Of a DNA stretch of 64,000 bases, positions 17,571 to 28,080 are shown piece by piece. Made by a program: the position numbers and the translations under genes. The stretch is from assembly GCA_963741615.1 (NCBI GenBank), contig CAVUIU010000017.1, forward strand, positions 1 to 64,000, written 5' to 3'. The notes beneath the pieces are model-generated. The model was not told where the DNA came from. It ran no database searches and saw nothing but the letters and a program-made list of their open reading frames with translations. Origin of the DNA: UBA9676 sp963741615. GTDB lineage: Bacteria > Actinomycetota > Actinomycetes > Streptosporangiales > Streptosporangiaceae. Within the stretch, counting starts at the first letter, position 1. Each line of letters starts with the position of its first letter.

Positions 17571-17623
17571 TGCCCCCAACACGCTTTCCAAGCGTGCGCC
17601 CTAGGCCACTAGGCGAATCCTCC
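17534..17623 (-). tRNA. tRNA-Ser (anticodon GGA)
   Basis: Read on the minus strand, an acceptor stem GGAGGAT pairs with ATCCTCC. The gene has a long variable arm (ttgggggcaacccctca region), a TTCGAATC T-loop and anticodon GGA at 17,587-17,589. G and CCA follow the stem, so CCA is encoded. About 90 nt is right for a serine tRNA with a long variable arm. It is the attachment site of the island on its left. Confidence 0.93.
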
Positions 17624-17702
17624 GCCGGAAAGCTTACCGGCCCGCCGCCGCGGCGGGGGATCGGGCGCCGGCCCGCCGGTGGCGCGGCTAGACTGGCGGC
17701 TG

Positions 17703-17788
17703 ACCCCTCGCACGGCGTTATCTCGCCAACTCCCCCAGGGCCGGAAGGCAGCAAGGGTACGCGGGCTCTGTCGGGTGTGCGGGGGGTC
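17703..17788 (+). ncRNA. ffs: Signal recognition particle RNA (4.5S/scRNA)
   Basis: The conserved apical loop is present (cccccagggccggaaggc, then agcaagggta; GGAAG tetraloop and symmetric internal loop that bind Ffh), enclosed by complementary ends (acccctcgca pairing with tgtgcggggg). The small hairpin form is typical of actinomycetes, and the gene lies directly upstream of dnaX as in Streptomyces. TAGACT at 17,689 is a possible -10 box. Exact ends are estimated from pairing. Confidence 0.88.
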
Positions 17789-17816
17789 CCTTCCCGTCCC
17801 GGCGAGGATGCAGACC

Positions 17817-20285
17817 ATGGCAGGCGACGCGCCCGGCACCGCGCACGAGCACCCGGCACCCCCCGGCGGTCCCTCGCCTGATGCCCCGCTGGCGCTGTAC
17901 CGCAAGTATCGGCCCGCCACCTTTGCCGAGGTCAAAGGCCAGGAACACGTAACGGAGCCGCTCCGCCAGGCCTTGCGCAACGGCCGGGTCAACCATGCGT
18001 ACCTGTTTAGTGGCCCGCGGGGCTGCGGCAAGACATCCAGCGCCCGGATCCTTGCGCGATCGCTCAACTGTGAGCAGGGACCCACCCCGGACCCGTGCGG
18101 GGTGTGCGCGTCCTGCGTGGCGCTGGCACCGTCCGGCCCCGGCAGCATCGATGTGATCGAGATCGACGCGGCCTCGCACGGCGGTGTCGACGATGCCAGG
18201 GACCTGCGGGAGCGGGCGTTCTACGCGCCCGTCTCCGGGCGGTTCAAGATCTACATCATCGACGAAGCCCACATGGTCACCAGGGAGGGCTTCAACGCCC
18301 TGCTCAAGCTCGTCGAGGAACCACCGCCCCATCTGAAGTTCGTGTTCGCCACCACCGAGCCGGAAAAGGTCATCGCCACGATCCGGTCGCGCACCCACCA
18401 CTACCCGTTCCGGCTGGTGCCCCCGGCCGTGCTGCGGGAGTTGCTGGAGGAGATCCTGGCCGCCGAGGAGGTCAGCTACCAGCCCGCGGTGCTGCCGCTG
18501 GTGGTCAGGGCCGGTGCGGGCTCGGTACGGGACGCGCTGTCCATCCTCGACCAGCTGCTCGCCGGGTCAGGCCCGGCGGGGCTGACCTACGACCGCACCG
18601 TGGCCCTGCTCGGTTATACCGATGACAGCCTGCTGGACGAGATGGTGGACGCGTTCGCGACCGGGAACGGCGCGACCGTGTTCGGCACGGTGGACCGGGT
18701 GGTGGAGGGCGGGCACGACCCCCGCCGGTTCGCAGCGGACCTGCTCGACCGGTTCCGCGATCTGATCATCCTCGCGGCCGTGCCCGGAGCCGGGCAGAGC
18801 GGTCTGCTCGACGCGCCCGCAGACCGGCTTGACCGGATGGCCGAGCAGGCAGGCCGGTTCGGCCAGGCGGAACTGACCCGTGCGGCGGAGATCATCAGCG
18901 AAGGCCTGATCCAGATGCGGGGCGCGGCGTCTCCCCGGCTGCTGCTCGAGCTGATGTGCGCGCAGGTGCTCCTGCCCGCCGCCAGCACGGGTGAGAAGGC
19001 ACTGCTGGCACGGCTGGAACGGTTGGAGCACCAGCTGGCGGGGGTGGGACCGGCGAACACCGAGCCCGCCAGTCGCCCGGCCCCGGCCAGCCACCCGGCC
19101 CCGGCCAGCCGTCCCGCCCCGGCCCCTGCCGCCCCTGGCGGAACCGCCCGGCCCCAGGACGTGCCTGGTAGGGACGGCCGGCCCCGGGCCCAGCCGGCGC
19201 GCGAGGGCACGGCGGGAGCGGACATTACGGCGGCCGCGAACACCACGGCGGGCGCGGACACCAGCCCCGGCGCGGGCACCCCCGGCGCGGACACTACGGC
19301 GGCCCCCGACACCACCGCGGGCGCGGACACCGGCGCGGGCCCGGACACCACCGCGGGCCCGGACACCACCCCCGGCGCGGGCACCGCGCCGGGAACCGGC
19401 AGCCGGAGCGGACAGCCGGCTGCGCCGGGCAGGGGCGCCGCTGCCTCCCAGCGCGGTGGCGGCCCCGTGGACGCGGGCACACTCCGCCAGCGCTGGCCGG
19501 AGATCCTGGACGCGGTGCGGGGCGAACGCAAGGTCGCCTGGATCCTGCTGCGCAACACGAGCGTCGAATCACTTGAGGGCGGGGTGCTCACGGTCGCCTT
19601 CCCCCGGGAGGGTGAGGCCAGGGGGTTCGCCGGCAGCGGGCATGACCAGGTTCTCATCGGCACGCTGGCCGCCATGATGGGTGTGAACGTGCGCGTCAGG
19701 GCGGTCGCCGCGGGCCCGGGCAGCCCGTCCGCCGGCCCGTCCTCCGCGAGCCAGCCAGCCCAGGCGCCATCGGATGAGGCGGACGATCTGCCCGCCGCCA
19801 GCGGGCGGGTCGCACCGGCCAGCCATCCTGGCCCCTCCCGCGGAGCAGCCGGGCCGGGCCGGGACACGGGCCACCCGCCGTCCGCACCGGGCAACGGCAA
19901 TCCTGGCCGCCCGGGCGGAGCCACGGATCTCGCGCCCGATGAGCGGTCCGCCCCGCGCCCGTCCAGTCCGGGCACCGGCAGGCAACCGGCCGACCCCGGC
20001 AGGCAACCGGCCGACCCCGGCAGGCAACCGGCCGACCCCGGCAGGCAACCGGCGGGCCCCGGCAGACGATCGGCGGGCACCGGCAGCAAACCGGCGGGCA
20101 CCGGCAGCAAACCGGCACGGGGCGGCCAGCCATCGGGCTCGCCTTCCCCGCCGCAGACCCCCGGCCCGGCAGAAGAGCAATGGCCGGATGACGCGACCGG
20201 GCCCGGTTCCGCCGACCTGTCCGGTATGGAGCTTATTCGCCGCCAGCTCGGCGGCCGTGTCATCGAAGAGATCGAGGACAGCTAG
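17817..20285 (+). CDS. dnaX: DNA polymerase III subunits gamma and tau
   Basis: The clamp-loader ATPase has Walker A GPRGCGKT in AYLFSGPRGCGKTSSARI, a four-cysteine zinc module (CEQGPTPDPCGVCASC), Walker B with DEAH (IYIIDEAHMVT) and sensor 1 (FVFATTEPEKV). After about residue 400 comes a long disordered Ala/Pro/Thr/Gly region including seven-residue GRQPADP repeats, with a short tau-like domain (LRQRWPEILDAVRGERKVAW) in between. The protein loads the sliding clamp and links the polymerase to the helicase. ATG 17,817 with GAGG nine bases upstream is preferred over ATG 17,808. At 822 residues it is long because of the low-complexity tail. Next to ffs and ybaB-recR as in other actinomycetes. 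Confidence 0.95.
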   Translation: MAGDAPGTAHEHPAPPGGPSPDAPLALYRKYRPATFAEVKGQEHVTEPLRQALRNGRVNHAYLFSGPRGCGKTSSARILARSLNCEQGPTPDPCGVCASCVALAPSGPGSIDVIEIDAASHGGVDDARDLRERAFYAPVSGRFKIYIIDEAHMVTREGFNALLKLVEEPPPHLKFVFATTEPEKVIATIRSRTHHYPFRLVPPAVLRELLEEILAAEEVSYQPAVLPLVVRAGAGSVRDALSILDQLLAGSGPAGLTYDRTVALLGYTDDSLLDEMVDAFATGNGATVFGTVDRVVEGGHDPRRFAADLLDRFRDLIILAAVPGAGQSGLLDAPADRLDRMAEQAGRFGQAELTRAAEIISEGLIQMRGAASPRLLLELMCAQVLLPAASTGEKALLARLERLEHQLAGVGPANTEPASRPAPASHPAPASRPAPAPAAPGGTARPQDVPGRDGRPRAQPAREGTAGADITAAANTTAGADTSPGAGTPGADTTAAPDTTAGADTGAGPDTTAGPDTTPGAGTAPGTGSRSGQPAAPGRGAAASQRGGGPVDAGTLRQRWPEILDAVRGERKVAWILLRNTSVESLEGGVLTVAFPREGEARGFAGSGHDQVLIGTLAAMMGVNVRVRAVAAGPGSPSAGPSSASQPAQAPSDEADDLPAASGRVAPASHPGPSRGAAGPGRDTGHPPSAPGNGNPGRPGGATDLAPDERSAPRPSSPGTGRQPADPGRQPADPGRQPADPGRQPAGPGRRSAGTGSKPAGTGSKPARGGQPSGSPSPPQTPGPAEEQWPDDATGPGSADLSGMELIRRQLGGRVIEEIEDS
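19975..20120 (+). repeat. 21-bp tandem repeats in the dnaX tail
   Basis: At least three near-perfect 21-bp copies (ggcaggcaaccggccgaccc unit), followed by degenerate copies, encode GRQPADP repeats. An Ala/Asp/Thr-rich repeat block lies earlier, at about 19,215-19,400. Both sit in the linker, where length variation is harmless. Confidence 0.7.
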
Positions 20286-20461
20286 CCACGGCTCCCGCGC
20301 CGGCGTGGTAGTTGCCCTGCGCGAGGCCGTAGGCTCGAAACGACAACCAAGCGTGCCGGAAGGTAGGCGGGCAGGGCGGGTTGAGCGCCCGGCGCCACCG
20401 TCCGGCCGTGACAGCGGCTGACCCAAACCGAGTGGGGGCCACATTGGATCAAGGCGGCCAG

Positions 20462-20860
20462 ATGGATATGCAGCAGCTGCTCGCCGCGGCGCAGCAGATG
20501 CAGCAGCAGCTCGTGAGCGCTCAGCAGGAGCTGGCGGACGCCGAGGTGGAAGGCACCGCTGGCGGCGGGATGGTCACCGCCACGGTCAACGGGCAGGGCG
20601 AACTCGTGGATCTGGCGATCAGCGCGGCGGCGATCGACGTGACCGACCCGGCCGAGACGGCGCAGTCCGTCGCCGATCTCGTGCTCGCGGCGGTCCGTGA
20701 TGCCTACCGCGCGGCCGGAGAGCTGCAGGAGGAGAAGATGGGTCCCCTCGCGGCGCTCGGCGGTGGCCCGGGCGGTCCGGGCGAAATGCCGGGACTCGCC
20801 GATTTCTTCGGTGGCGGTGGCGCCCCCGACGACGACGAGCCGGATCGGCCCGGCACGTGA
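20462..20860 (+). CDS. ybaB: YbaB/EbfC family nucleoid-associated protein
   Basis: The protein starts MDMQQLLAAAQQMQQQLVSA with the glutamine-rich N-terminal helix typical of the family. GGMVTATVNGQGELVDLAIS follows (the beta hairpin of the dimer fold), then a C-terminal helix (VADLVLAAVRDAYRAAGELQ) and a glycine-rich tail ending in acidic residues. 132 residues. It binds DNA without strict sequence preference and sits with recR, as in most bacteria. AAGG eight bases before ATG 20,462 supports the start; TTG 20,444 is possible. Confidence 0.9.
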   Translation: MDMQQLLAAAQQMQQQLVSAQQELADAEVEGTAGGGMVTATVNGQGELVDLAISAAAIDVTDPAETAQSVADLVLAAVRDAYRAAGELQEEKMGPLAALGGGPGGPGEMPGLADFFGGGGAPDDDEPDRPGT

Positions 20861-20886
20861 CCGGATCCGGACCCTGAGGGCCTGGC

Positions 20887-21486
20887 GTGTACGAAGGGGT
20901 GATCCAGAGCCTCATCGACGAGCTCGGCCGGCTGCCCGGCGTCGGGCCCAAAGGTGCCCAGCGCATCGCCTTTCACCTGCTGGGCACCGACCCGGCTGAC
21001 GTGCGCCGCCTCGCCGCTGTGCTGGTCGAGGTCACCGAGCGGGTGCGGTTCTGCCGGGTGTGCGGGAACGTGGCCGAGGAGGAGGAGTGCCGGATCTGCC
21101 GCGACCCGCGCCGCGACCTGTCGGTCATCTGCGTGGTCGAGGAACCCAAGGACGTGGCGGCCATCGAGAAGATCCGCGAATTCCGCGGCCGCTACCATGT
21201 CCTGGGTGGTGCGATCAGCCCCATCGACGGGATCGGCCCGGAGGACCTGCGGACCAGGGAACTCATGGCGCGGCTTGCCGATGGCGGCGTCACTGAGCTG
21301 ATCCTCGCGACCGATCCCAACCTGGAGGGGGAAGCGACCGCGACCTACCTGGCCCGGCTGGTCAAACCCCTGGGGCTGCGGGTGACCAGGCCCGCGAGCG
21401 GGCTTCCGGTCGGGGGCGACCTGGAATACGCGGACGAGGTGACACTCGGGCGCGCGTTCGAAGGACGGAGGCTGCTTGATGTGTAG
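20887..21486 (+). CDS. recR: Recombination protein RecR
   Basis: 199 residues, the usual length. An N-terminal helix-hairpin-helix (LIDELGRLPGVGPKGAQRIA) is followed by a four-cysteine zinc finger (CRVCGNVAEEEECRICRD) and a Toprim domain (SVICVVEEPKDVAAIEK; then EGEATATYLARL). RecR acts with RecO and RecF in loading RecA at gaps. Translation starts at GTG 20,887, and the stop overlaps the next start (ATG 21,479). Confidence 0.95.
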   Translation: MYEGVIQSLIDELGRLPGVGPKGAQRIAFHLLGTDPADVRRLAAVLVEVTERVRFCRVCGNVAEEEECRICRDPRRDLSVICVVEEPKDVAAIEKIREFRGRYHVLGGAISPIDGIGPEDLRTRELMARLADGGVTELILATDPNLEGEATATYLARLVKPLGLRVTRPASGLPVGGDLEYADEVTLGRAFEGRRLLDV

Positions 21487-22048
21487 CGCACCGGCCCCGG
21501 GGCGGCACGGGCCCGGATCGGGCGACGGCTGGCAACCACTCGCCGAACGGGTCGCCGGCCAGGCCCGGGATTTCGTGGACGGGGTGGGCGCGCTGGCCAC
21601 CGGCGAGGGCGGCGACCAGATGGTGCCGCTGCTGCTGCTCGAGGTGTCACAGATCCTGCTGGCCGGGGCGCAGCTGGGCGCCAGCAAGGACGTGATCCCG
21701 CCCGGCAACTGGGAGCCCGACGTCGGCGCGGACCCGGATATGGATGTCCTGCGGACCGGTCTCGCGGTGCGCCTGGCTGGCTGCGATGAGTACGGGGAGC
21801 TGTTCGATCCCTACGCGGACAGCCGCCCGACCCGCTTCCGGCTCTCCGACGATCTGGCGGCGGTGACGGCGGACCTCATCCACGGGCTCCAGCACTACGA
21901 GGCCGGGCGGTCGCTGGAAGCGCTCTGGTGGTGGCAATACTCCTACGTCAGCCACTGGGGCACCCACGGCGGTGCAGCGCTGCGGGCGCTGCACGCCATC
22001 GTTGCGCACGCACTGCTCGATGTGGCCGAGGAGGCCACCCCAGGCTGA
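21479..22048 (+). CDS. DUF5063 family protein
   Basis: A 189-residue soluble, acidic, largely helical protein overlapping the end of recR by eight bases. Recognisable blocks are LLLEVSQILLAGAQLGASKD, LSDDLAAVTADLIHGLQHYE and ALWWWQYSYVSHWGTHGGAA. The position between recR and the aspartate kinase gene is the same in Streptomyces. The function is unknown; coupling to recR suggests a link to DNA repair, which is only inference. Confidence 0.8.
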   Translation: MCSAPAPGRHGPGSGDGWQPLAERVAGQARDFVDGVGALATGEGGDQMVPLLLLEVSQILLAGAQLGASKDVIPPGNWEPDVGADPDMDVLRTGLAVRLAGCDEYGELFDPYADSRPTRFRLSDDLAAVTADLIHGLQHYEAGRSLEALWWWQYSYVSHWGTHGGAALRALHAIVAHALLDVAEEATPG

Positions 22049-22134
22049 GCACTGCGGGAAACCCGCAGGGGTTCCCCCACCTGGGTAGGTACACTCAAGC
22101 GGCCAGCAGCCTCAGCGGGAGGAGCGACGCGCCG

Positions 22135-23412
22135 GTGGCGCTTGTCGTGCAGAAATACGGTGGATCGTCGGTGGCCGACGCCGATGGCATCAAGCGCGTG
22201 GCGCAGCGCATCGTCGCCACCAGGAAGGCCGGCCATTCGGTCGTCGTGGTGGTCTCGGCGATGGGCGACACCACCGACGAGCTCAGGGACCTGGCCAACC
22301 AGGTAAGCCCGGCGCCGCCGGGACGTGAGCTCGACATGCTGCTGACGGCGGGCGAGCGGATCTCCATGGCGCTGCTCGCGATGGCCATCGCCAACCTGGG
22401 CCTGGAGGGGCGCTCCTTCACCGGCTCGCAGGCCGGGGTGATCACCGACTCAGCGCACGGCAAGGCCCGCATCATTGACGTGACTCCCGGCCGGATCCAG
22501 GCAGCGCTGGCTGATGGTGCCGTCCCGATCGTGGCCGGGTTCCAGGGCGTGTCCCAGACCACCAAGGACGTCACCACCCTCGGCCGCGGCGCATCCGACA
22601 CCACGGCGGTGGCGCTGGCGGCCGCGCTCGGCGCGGACTTCTGCGAGATCTACACCGACGTGGACGGCGTCTTCACCGCCGACCCGCGGATCGTGCCCGG
22701 AGCGCGGCGGATACCCGCGATCTCCTATGAGGAGATGCTGGAGATGGCCGCGTGCGGGACGAAGGTGCTGATGCTCCGGTGTGTGGAGTACGCCCGCCGG
22801 TACGGCATCCCGATCCACGTGCGGTCCTCGTTCAGCAACAGGGAAGGCACCTGGGTCAAAGAAGCGGGGCCGGCAGGGGAAGGCGGGTCGATGGAACAGC
22901 CGATCATCTCCGGGGTGGCGCACGACCGGAGTGAGGCCAAGATCACGGTGGCCGGCGTGCCCGATGTCGTCGGCGAGGCGGCGAAGATCTTCCGGGTCAT
23001 CGCCGGCGCCGGGATCAACATCGACATGATCGTGCAGAACATCTCCGCCGCCACCACCGGGCTCACCGACATCTCGTTCACGCTGCCGCGCGCGGACGGG
23101 GAGGCGGCGATGGCCGCGCTGCGGGCGGTCCAGTCGGACGTGGGCTTCGAGACGCTGCTGTACGACGACAGGATCGGCAAGATATCGCTGGTCGGGGCCG
23201 GGATGCGGTCACATCCGGGGGTGAGCGCCACCTTCTTCAGCGCGCTGGCCGAGGCCGGCGTGAACATCGAGATGATCTCCACCTCGGAGATCCGGATCTC
23301 GGTCGTGGTGGACCAGAACGATGTGGACTCGGCGGTGACCGCCGCGCACAAGGCGTTCGACCTCGACGCCGACGAGGTCGAGGCTGTCGTGTACGGGGGG
23401 ACGGGCAGGTGA
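22135..23412 (+). CDS. lysC: Aspartate kinase, with internal start for the beta subunit
   Basis: First step of lysine, methionine, threonine and diaminopimelate synthesis: phosphorylates aspartate. The kinase part starts VALVVQKYGGSSVADADGIK, with GDTTDELRDLA and GRGASDTTAVALAAALGADF. Two ACT domains follow for feedback control by lysine and threonine. GTG 22,135 follows GGGAGGAG. An in-frame ATG at 22,891 behind GGGGAAGG begins MEQPIISGVAHDRSEAKITV, the position of the separately made regulatory beta subunit in corynebacteria and mycobacteria. 425 residues. The stop overlaps the asd start, so the two are translated together. Confidence 0.95.
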   Translation: MALVVQKYGGSSVADADGIKRVAQRIVATRKAGHSVVVVVSAMGDTTDELRDLANQVSPAPPGRELDMLLTAGERISMALLAMAIANLGLEGRSFTGSQAGVITDSAHGKARIIDVTPGRIQAALADGAVPIVAGFQGVSQTTKDVTTLGRGASDTTAVALAAALGADFCEIYTDVDGVFTADPRIVPGARRIPAISYEEMLEMAACGTKVLMLRCVEYARRYGIPIHVRSSFSNREGTWVKEAGPAGEGGSMEQPIISGVAHDRSEAKITVAGVPDVVGEAAKIFRVIAGAGINIDMIVQNISAATTGLTDISFTLPRADGEAAMAALRAVQSDVGFETLLYDDRIGKISLVGAGMRSHPGVSATFFSALAEAGVNIEMISTSEIRISVVVDQNDVDSAVTAAHKAFDLDADEVEAVVYGGTGR

Positions 23413-24491
23413 CGGGGCAGCCGCGCACCGCCCGGCCCGCCCGGCCCACCCTGGCTGTGGTCGGCGCGACCGGCGCGGTCGGAATGGTCATGCTCGACCT
23501 GCTCTCCACCCGCCAGGACGTGTGGGGCGAGATCCGGCTGATCGCCTCGGCCCGGTCGGCGGGCAGGCGGCTGCGGGTGCGGGGTGAGGAGCTTGCGGTC
23601 CGGGCCCTGACCGCCGAGGCGTTCGACGGCGTGGATGTCGCCATGTTCGACGTGCCCGACGAGGTGTCCGCGCAGTGGGCGCCGGTCGCGGCGGAGCGCG
23701 GCGCGGTGGTGGTGGACAATTCAGGCGCGTTCCGGATGGATCCGGACGTCCCGCTGGTCGTCCCCGAGGTCAACCCGGAGCAGGCCGCCCGGCGGCCCAG
23801 GGGGATCATCGCCAACCCGAACTGCACGACCCTGTCGCTGATCGTCGCCGTGGGCGCGCTGCACCGGGCGTTCGGGCTGCGGGAGATGGTCGTCTCCTCC
23901 TACCAGGCCGCGTCCGGTGCGGGCCAGGCCGGGATCGACACCCTCTACGCACAGCTCGACAAGGTCGCCGGCTCGAAGATGCTCGGCCAGCGGGCCGGTG
24001 ACCTGCGGGCCGCGGTCGGCGACTTCGGGCCCTTCCCGGCGCCGCTCGCGCTCAACGTGGTGCCCTTCGCCGGCTCGCTCAAAGACGGCGGCTGGACCTC
24101 GGAGGAACTGAAGATCCGCAACGAGTCGCGGAAGATCCTGGGCCTGCCCGGTCTCAAGGTGAACGCGACCTGTGTCCGGGTGCCGGTGGTGACCACGCAC
24201 GCGGTGGCCGTGCACGCTGTCTTCAGCCGCGAAGTGACCAGGCAGGGCGCGCAGCAGGCCCTCGATGACGCACCCGGTGTGGTGCTCAACGATGACCCGG
24301 GGCGGGCCGAGTTCCCCACCCCGGCGGACGTGGTGGGAACGGACCCGACCTGGGTCGGCCGGGTCCGCCGGTCCCTGGACGACCCCCGCGCGATCGAGCT
24401 GTTCGTCTGCGGCGACAACCTGCGCAAGGGTGCCGCGCTCAACACCGCCCAGATCGCCGAGCTCGTCGCCGCGGAGTTCGCGGCCCGCTGA
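23409..24491 (+). CDS. asd: Aspartate-semialdehyde dehydrogenase
   Basis: Reduces aspartyl phosphate to the semialdehyde, using NADPH. The nucleotide-binding start AVVGATGAVGMVML, the catalytic cysteine in IIANPNCTTLSLI and the substrate-binding arginine/histidine region (NATCVRVPVVTTHAVAVHAV) are all present. 360 residues. GTG 23,409 overlaps the lysC stop. In contrast to enterobacterial Asd this has the shorter gram-positive form. Confidence 0.95.
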   Translation: MTGQPRTARPARPTLAVVGATGAVGMVMLDLLSTRQDVWGEIRLIASARSAGRRLRVRGEELAVRALTAEAFDGVDVAMFDVPDEVSAQWAPVAAERGAVVVDNSGAFRMDPDVPLVVPEVNPEQAARRPRGIIANPNCTTLSLIVAVGALHRAFGLREMVVSSYQAASGAGQAGIDTLYAQLDKVAGSKMLGQRAGDLRAAVGDFGPFPAPLALNVVPFAGSLKDGGWTSEELKIRNESRKILGLPGLKVNATCVRVPVVTTHAVAVHAVFSREVTRQGAQQALDDAPGVVLNDDPGRAEFPTPADVVGTDPTWVGRVRRSLDDPRAIELFVCGDNLRKGAALNTAQIAELVAAEFAAR

Positions 24492-24504
24492 GCGGAGGCC
24501 GCTG

Positions 24505-25470
24505 GTGGACGTGGCTGCCCCGTCGCCGGAATCGGTGCTTTTCACCACCTACAACCTGCTCGACCTGGGCGCCGACGACTCGGCCGGCGGCGCCGAGCAC
24601 TACGCCACGGTGGCCGAGTCGATCCGGGCGCTGCGCACCGACGTGCTCGCCGTCCAGGAGATCTGCGCGCCCGGGCTGCCGGCGGCCCGGGCGCTGCTGC
24701 GGCAGCTCGCCGACGACACCGGCCTGCGCTGCCTGGTGCCGGGCCCCGGCGGCGATGCGGTGCCCGCGCTGTGCCCGGGCGCGCGCGGCTACCACCTCGG
24801 TCTGCTGTGGCGCGAGGGCATCGAGCCGGTCCCGGGCTCGTTCCACAGCCGCAACGCCGATTTCTGGCACGCGCTGGGCTGGGTCACGCTGGACGTCGGC
24901 GGGCCGGCGGTGCGGCACGCGGTGTATCACGCGCCGCCGTTCGGCAGGAGGATCAGGGCGGCTCAGAACGAGATCGTCGTGGCCAGCCTGGCGCGCCCCG
25001 GGAGCCGGGCCGGGCGGGTGCCGACGCTGGTCGGGGCGGACTGGAACGGCGAGAGCGCCGACCGGATCCGCGACCCGGGCAGCGGGCGGTGGCACCTGTA
25101 CGAGCCCGGTGACCCTTACGCGGGCGTGGACTGGTTCGAGGACCTGGTCCACCAGTGCGAATGGGACTACGACGAGCAAGGGCGGCGGCGGCACCAGGTG
25201 GACCGGAGCGCCGGTGACGTGCTGTGGGCCGGCGGCCTGCACGACGCGGCGGCGGCGTTGCGCGCGCCCTGGCAGGCCACGGCCGGCCACCACCGCGACG
25301 ACCCGTACGGGGCGCGGGGGGTCAGGCGGCGGATTGACGCGGTCCGGGTCACGGCGGAGGTGCTCCCGGCGCTGCGCGCCCACCGGGTGACCGACACCGA
25401 CCTCACCCGCCGGGCCTCCGATCACCTGCCCGTGTCCGTGCGGTACGTGCCGGCCGCGATCGTGGCGTGA
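24505..25470 (+). CDS. Endonuclease/exonuclease/phosphatase family protein
   Basis: The EEP fold is seen in LFTTYNLLDLGADDS, the metal-binding E of LRTDVLAVQEICAPG, PTLVGADWNGES (D-W-N motif) and the C-terminal RRASDHLPVSV (SDH motif). All catalytic landmarks of Mg-dependent phosphodiesterases are present in 321 residues, without a signal peptide. The substrate (DNA, RNA, nucleotide or lipid) cannot be told. GGAGG precedes GTG 24,505; the gene follows asd by 13 bases. Confidence 0.8.
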   Translation: MDVAAPSPESVLFTTYNLLDLGADDSAGGAEHYATVAESIRALRTDVLAVQEICAPGLPAARALLRQLADDTGLRCLVPGPGGDAVPALCPGARGYHLGLLWREGIEPVPGSFHSRNADFWHALGWVTLDVGGPAVRHAVYHAPPFGRRIRAAQNEIVVASLARPGSRAGRVPTLVGADWNGESADRIRDPGSGRWHLYEPGDPYAGVDWFEDLVHQCEWDYDEQGRRRHQVDRSAGDVLWAGGLHDAAAALRAPWQATAGHHRDDPYGARGVRRRIDAVRVTAEVLPALRAHRVTDTDLTRRASDHLPVSVRYVPAAIVA

Positions 25471-25508
25471 CCGGCGGACTCCCCTACGCTGGTCGGGGGT
25501 GGAAGGGG

Positions 25509-26986
<1,478 letters not shown>

Positions 26987-26990
<4 letters not shown>

Positions 26991-27997
26991 AGGCAGCGCG
27001 GTTGCACGCGGTGGGCGACCTGCGGCTCGGCGACGAGCCGGTACCGGAGCCCGGGCCCGGGATGAGCCTGGTGCGGGTGACCGCGGTGGGTATCTGCGGC
27101 TCGGACCTGCACTGGTGGGGCGAGGCCGGGATCGGCGACGCCACCCTGACGCACCCGCTGGTGCTCGGCCACGAGGCCGCCGGCGTGATCGAGAACGGCC
27201 CCCGCCGGGGCGAGCGGGTGGCGATCGACCCGGCCATCTGGTGCGGCACCTGCCGGCCCTGCCGCGACGGCTACCGCAACCTCTGCACGCGTATCCGGTT
27301 CGCCGGCCACGGCAGCCAGGACGGCGCGATGCGCGAGTACATGGACTGGCCGGCGCACCTGCTTCACCGGCTGCCGGATAACCTCACCGACGCCGACGGC
27401 GCGGTGCTCGAGCCGCTCGGCGTCGCCATCCACGCCCTCGACCTCGGCCATGTCCGGCTCGGCGCGGCCGCCGCCGTCGTGGGCTGCGGGCCGATCGGGC
27501 TCGTGCTGATCCAGGTGCTGCGGGCCGCCGGGGCCGGCCCGGTCGCCGCCTTCGACCCGCTGCCGCACCGGCGGGAGGCCGCCATCCGGCTCGGCGCGGC
27601 CGCTGCCCTGGACCCGGCCGGGATGCGCACCCCGGGCGACCTGAGGCAGATCACCGGGGAGGGGGTTGACGTCGCCTTCGAGATGGCCGGCACCGACGAG
27701 GCGGTGCAACTGGCGATGCTGGCCACGCGGCCCGGCGGGCGGGTGGTGCTCGGCGGCATTCCCGCCGGTGACCAGATCACCTTCCAGGCGTCGACCGCCC
27801 GCCGCAAGGGGCTCACCATCGCCATGGTCCGGCGGATGAACGAGGTCTATCCGCGGGCGATCAGGCTCGCCGCCGTTGGCGAGGTGGCGCTTGCCCCGCT
27901 CGTGACCGGCCGCTTCGGCCTGGACAGGGCGCCGGCCGCGATGGCCGCCGCCGCTGCCCGCACCGGCCTGAAGGTCATCGTGGAGCCGGGCACCTGA
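26987..27997 (+). CDS. Zinc-dependent alcohol dehydrogenase (sorbitol/L-idonate dehydrogenase type)
   Basis: The MDR fold has the catalytic zinc ligands in AVGICGSDLHWWGEAG and LVLGHEAAGVIENG, the structural-zinc cysteines in WCGTCRPCRDGYRNLC, and the cofactor loop AAVVGCGPIGLVLIQVL with an aspartate following the second strand (AAFDPLPHR), which favours NAD. The closest recognisable relatives oxidise polyols such as L-idonate. 336 residues; the ATG overlaps the fumC stop. The substrate is inferred from family only. Confidence 0.82.
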
Positions 27998-28080
27998 CGG
28001 CCCGGACGCTCACCCCGGCGGTGGCCCGGCCGGGCGGATCCACCGGCGGGCCGGGTCCTGCCTGCCGGTAGCATCCACCC

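Noticed and set aside
18614..20263. 549-codon antisense open frame across dnaX
   Set aside because: It mirrors the low-complexity tail of dnaX in the opposite strand; dnaX itself is certain.
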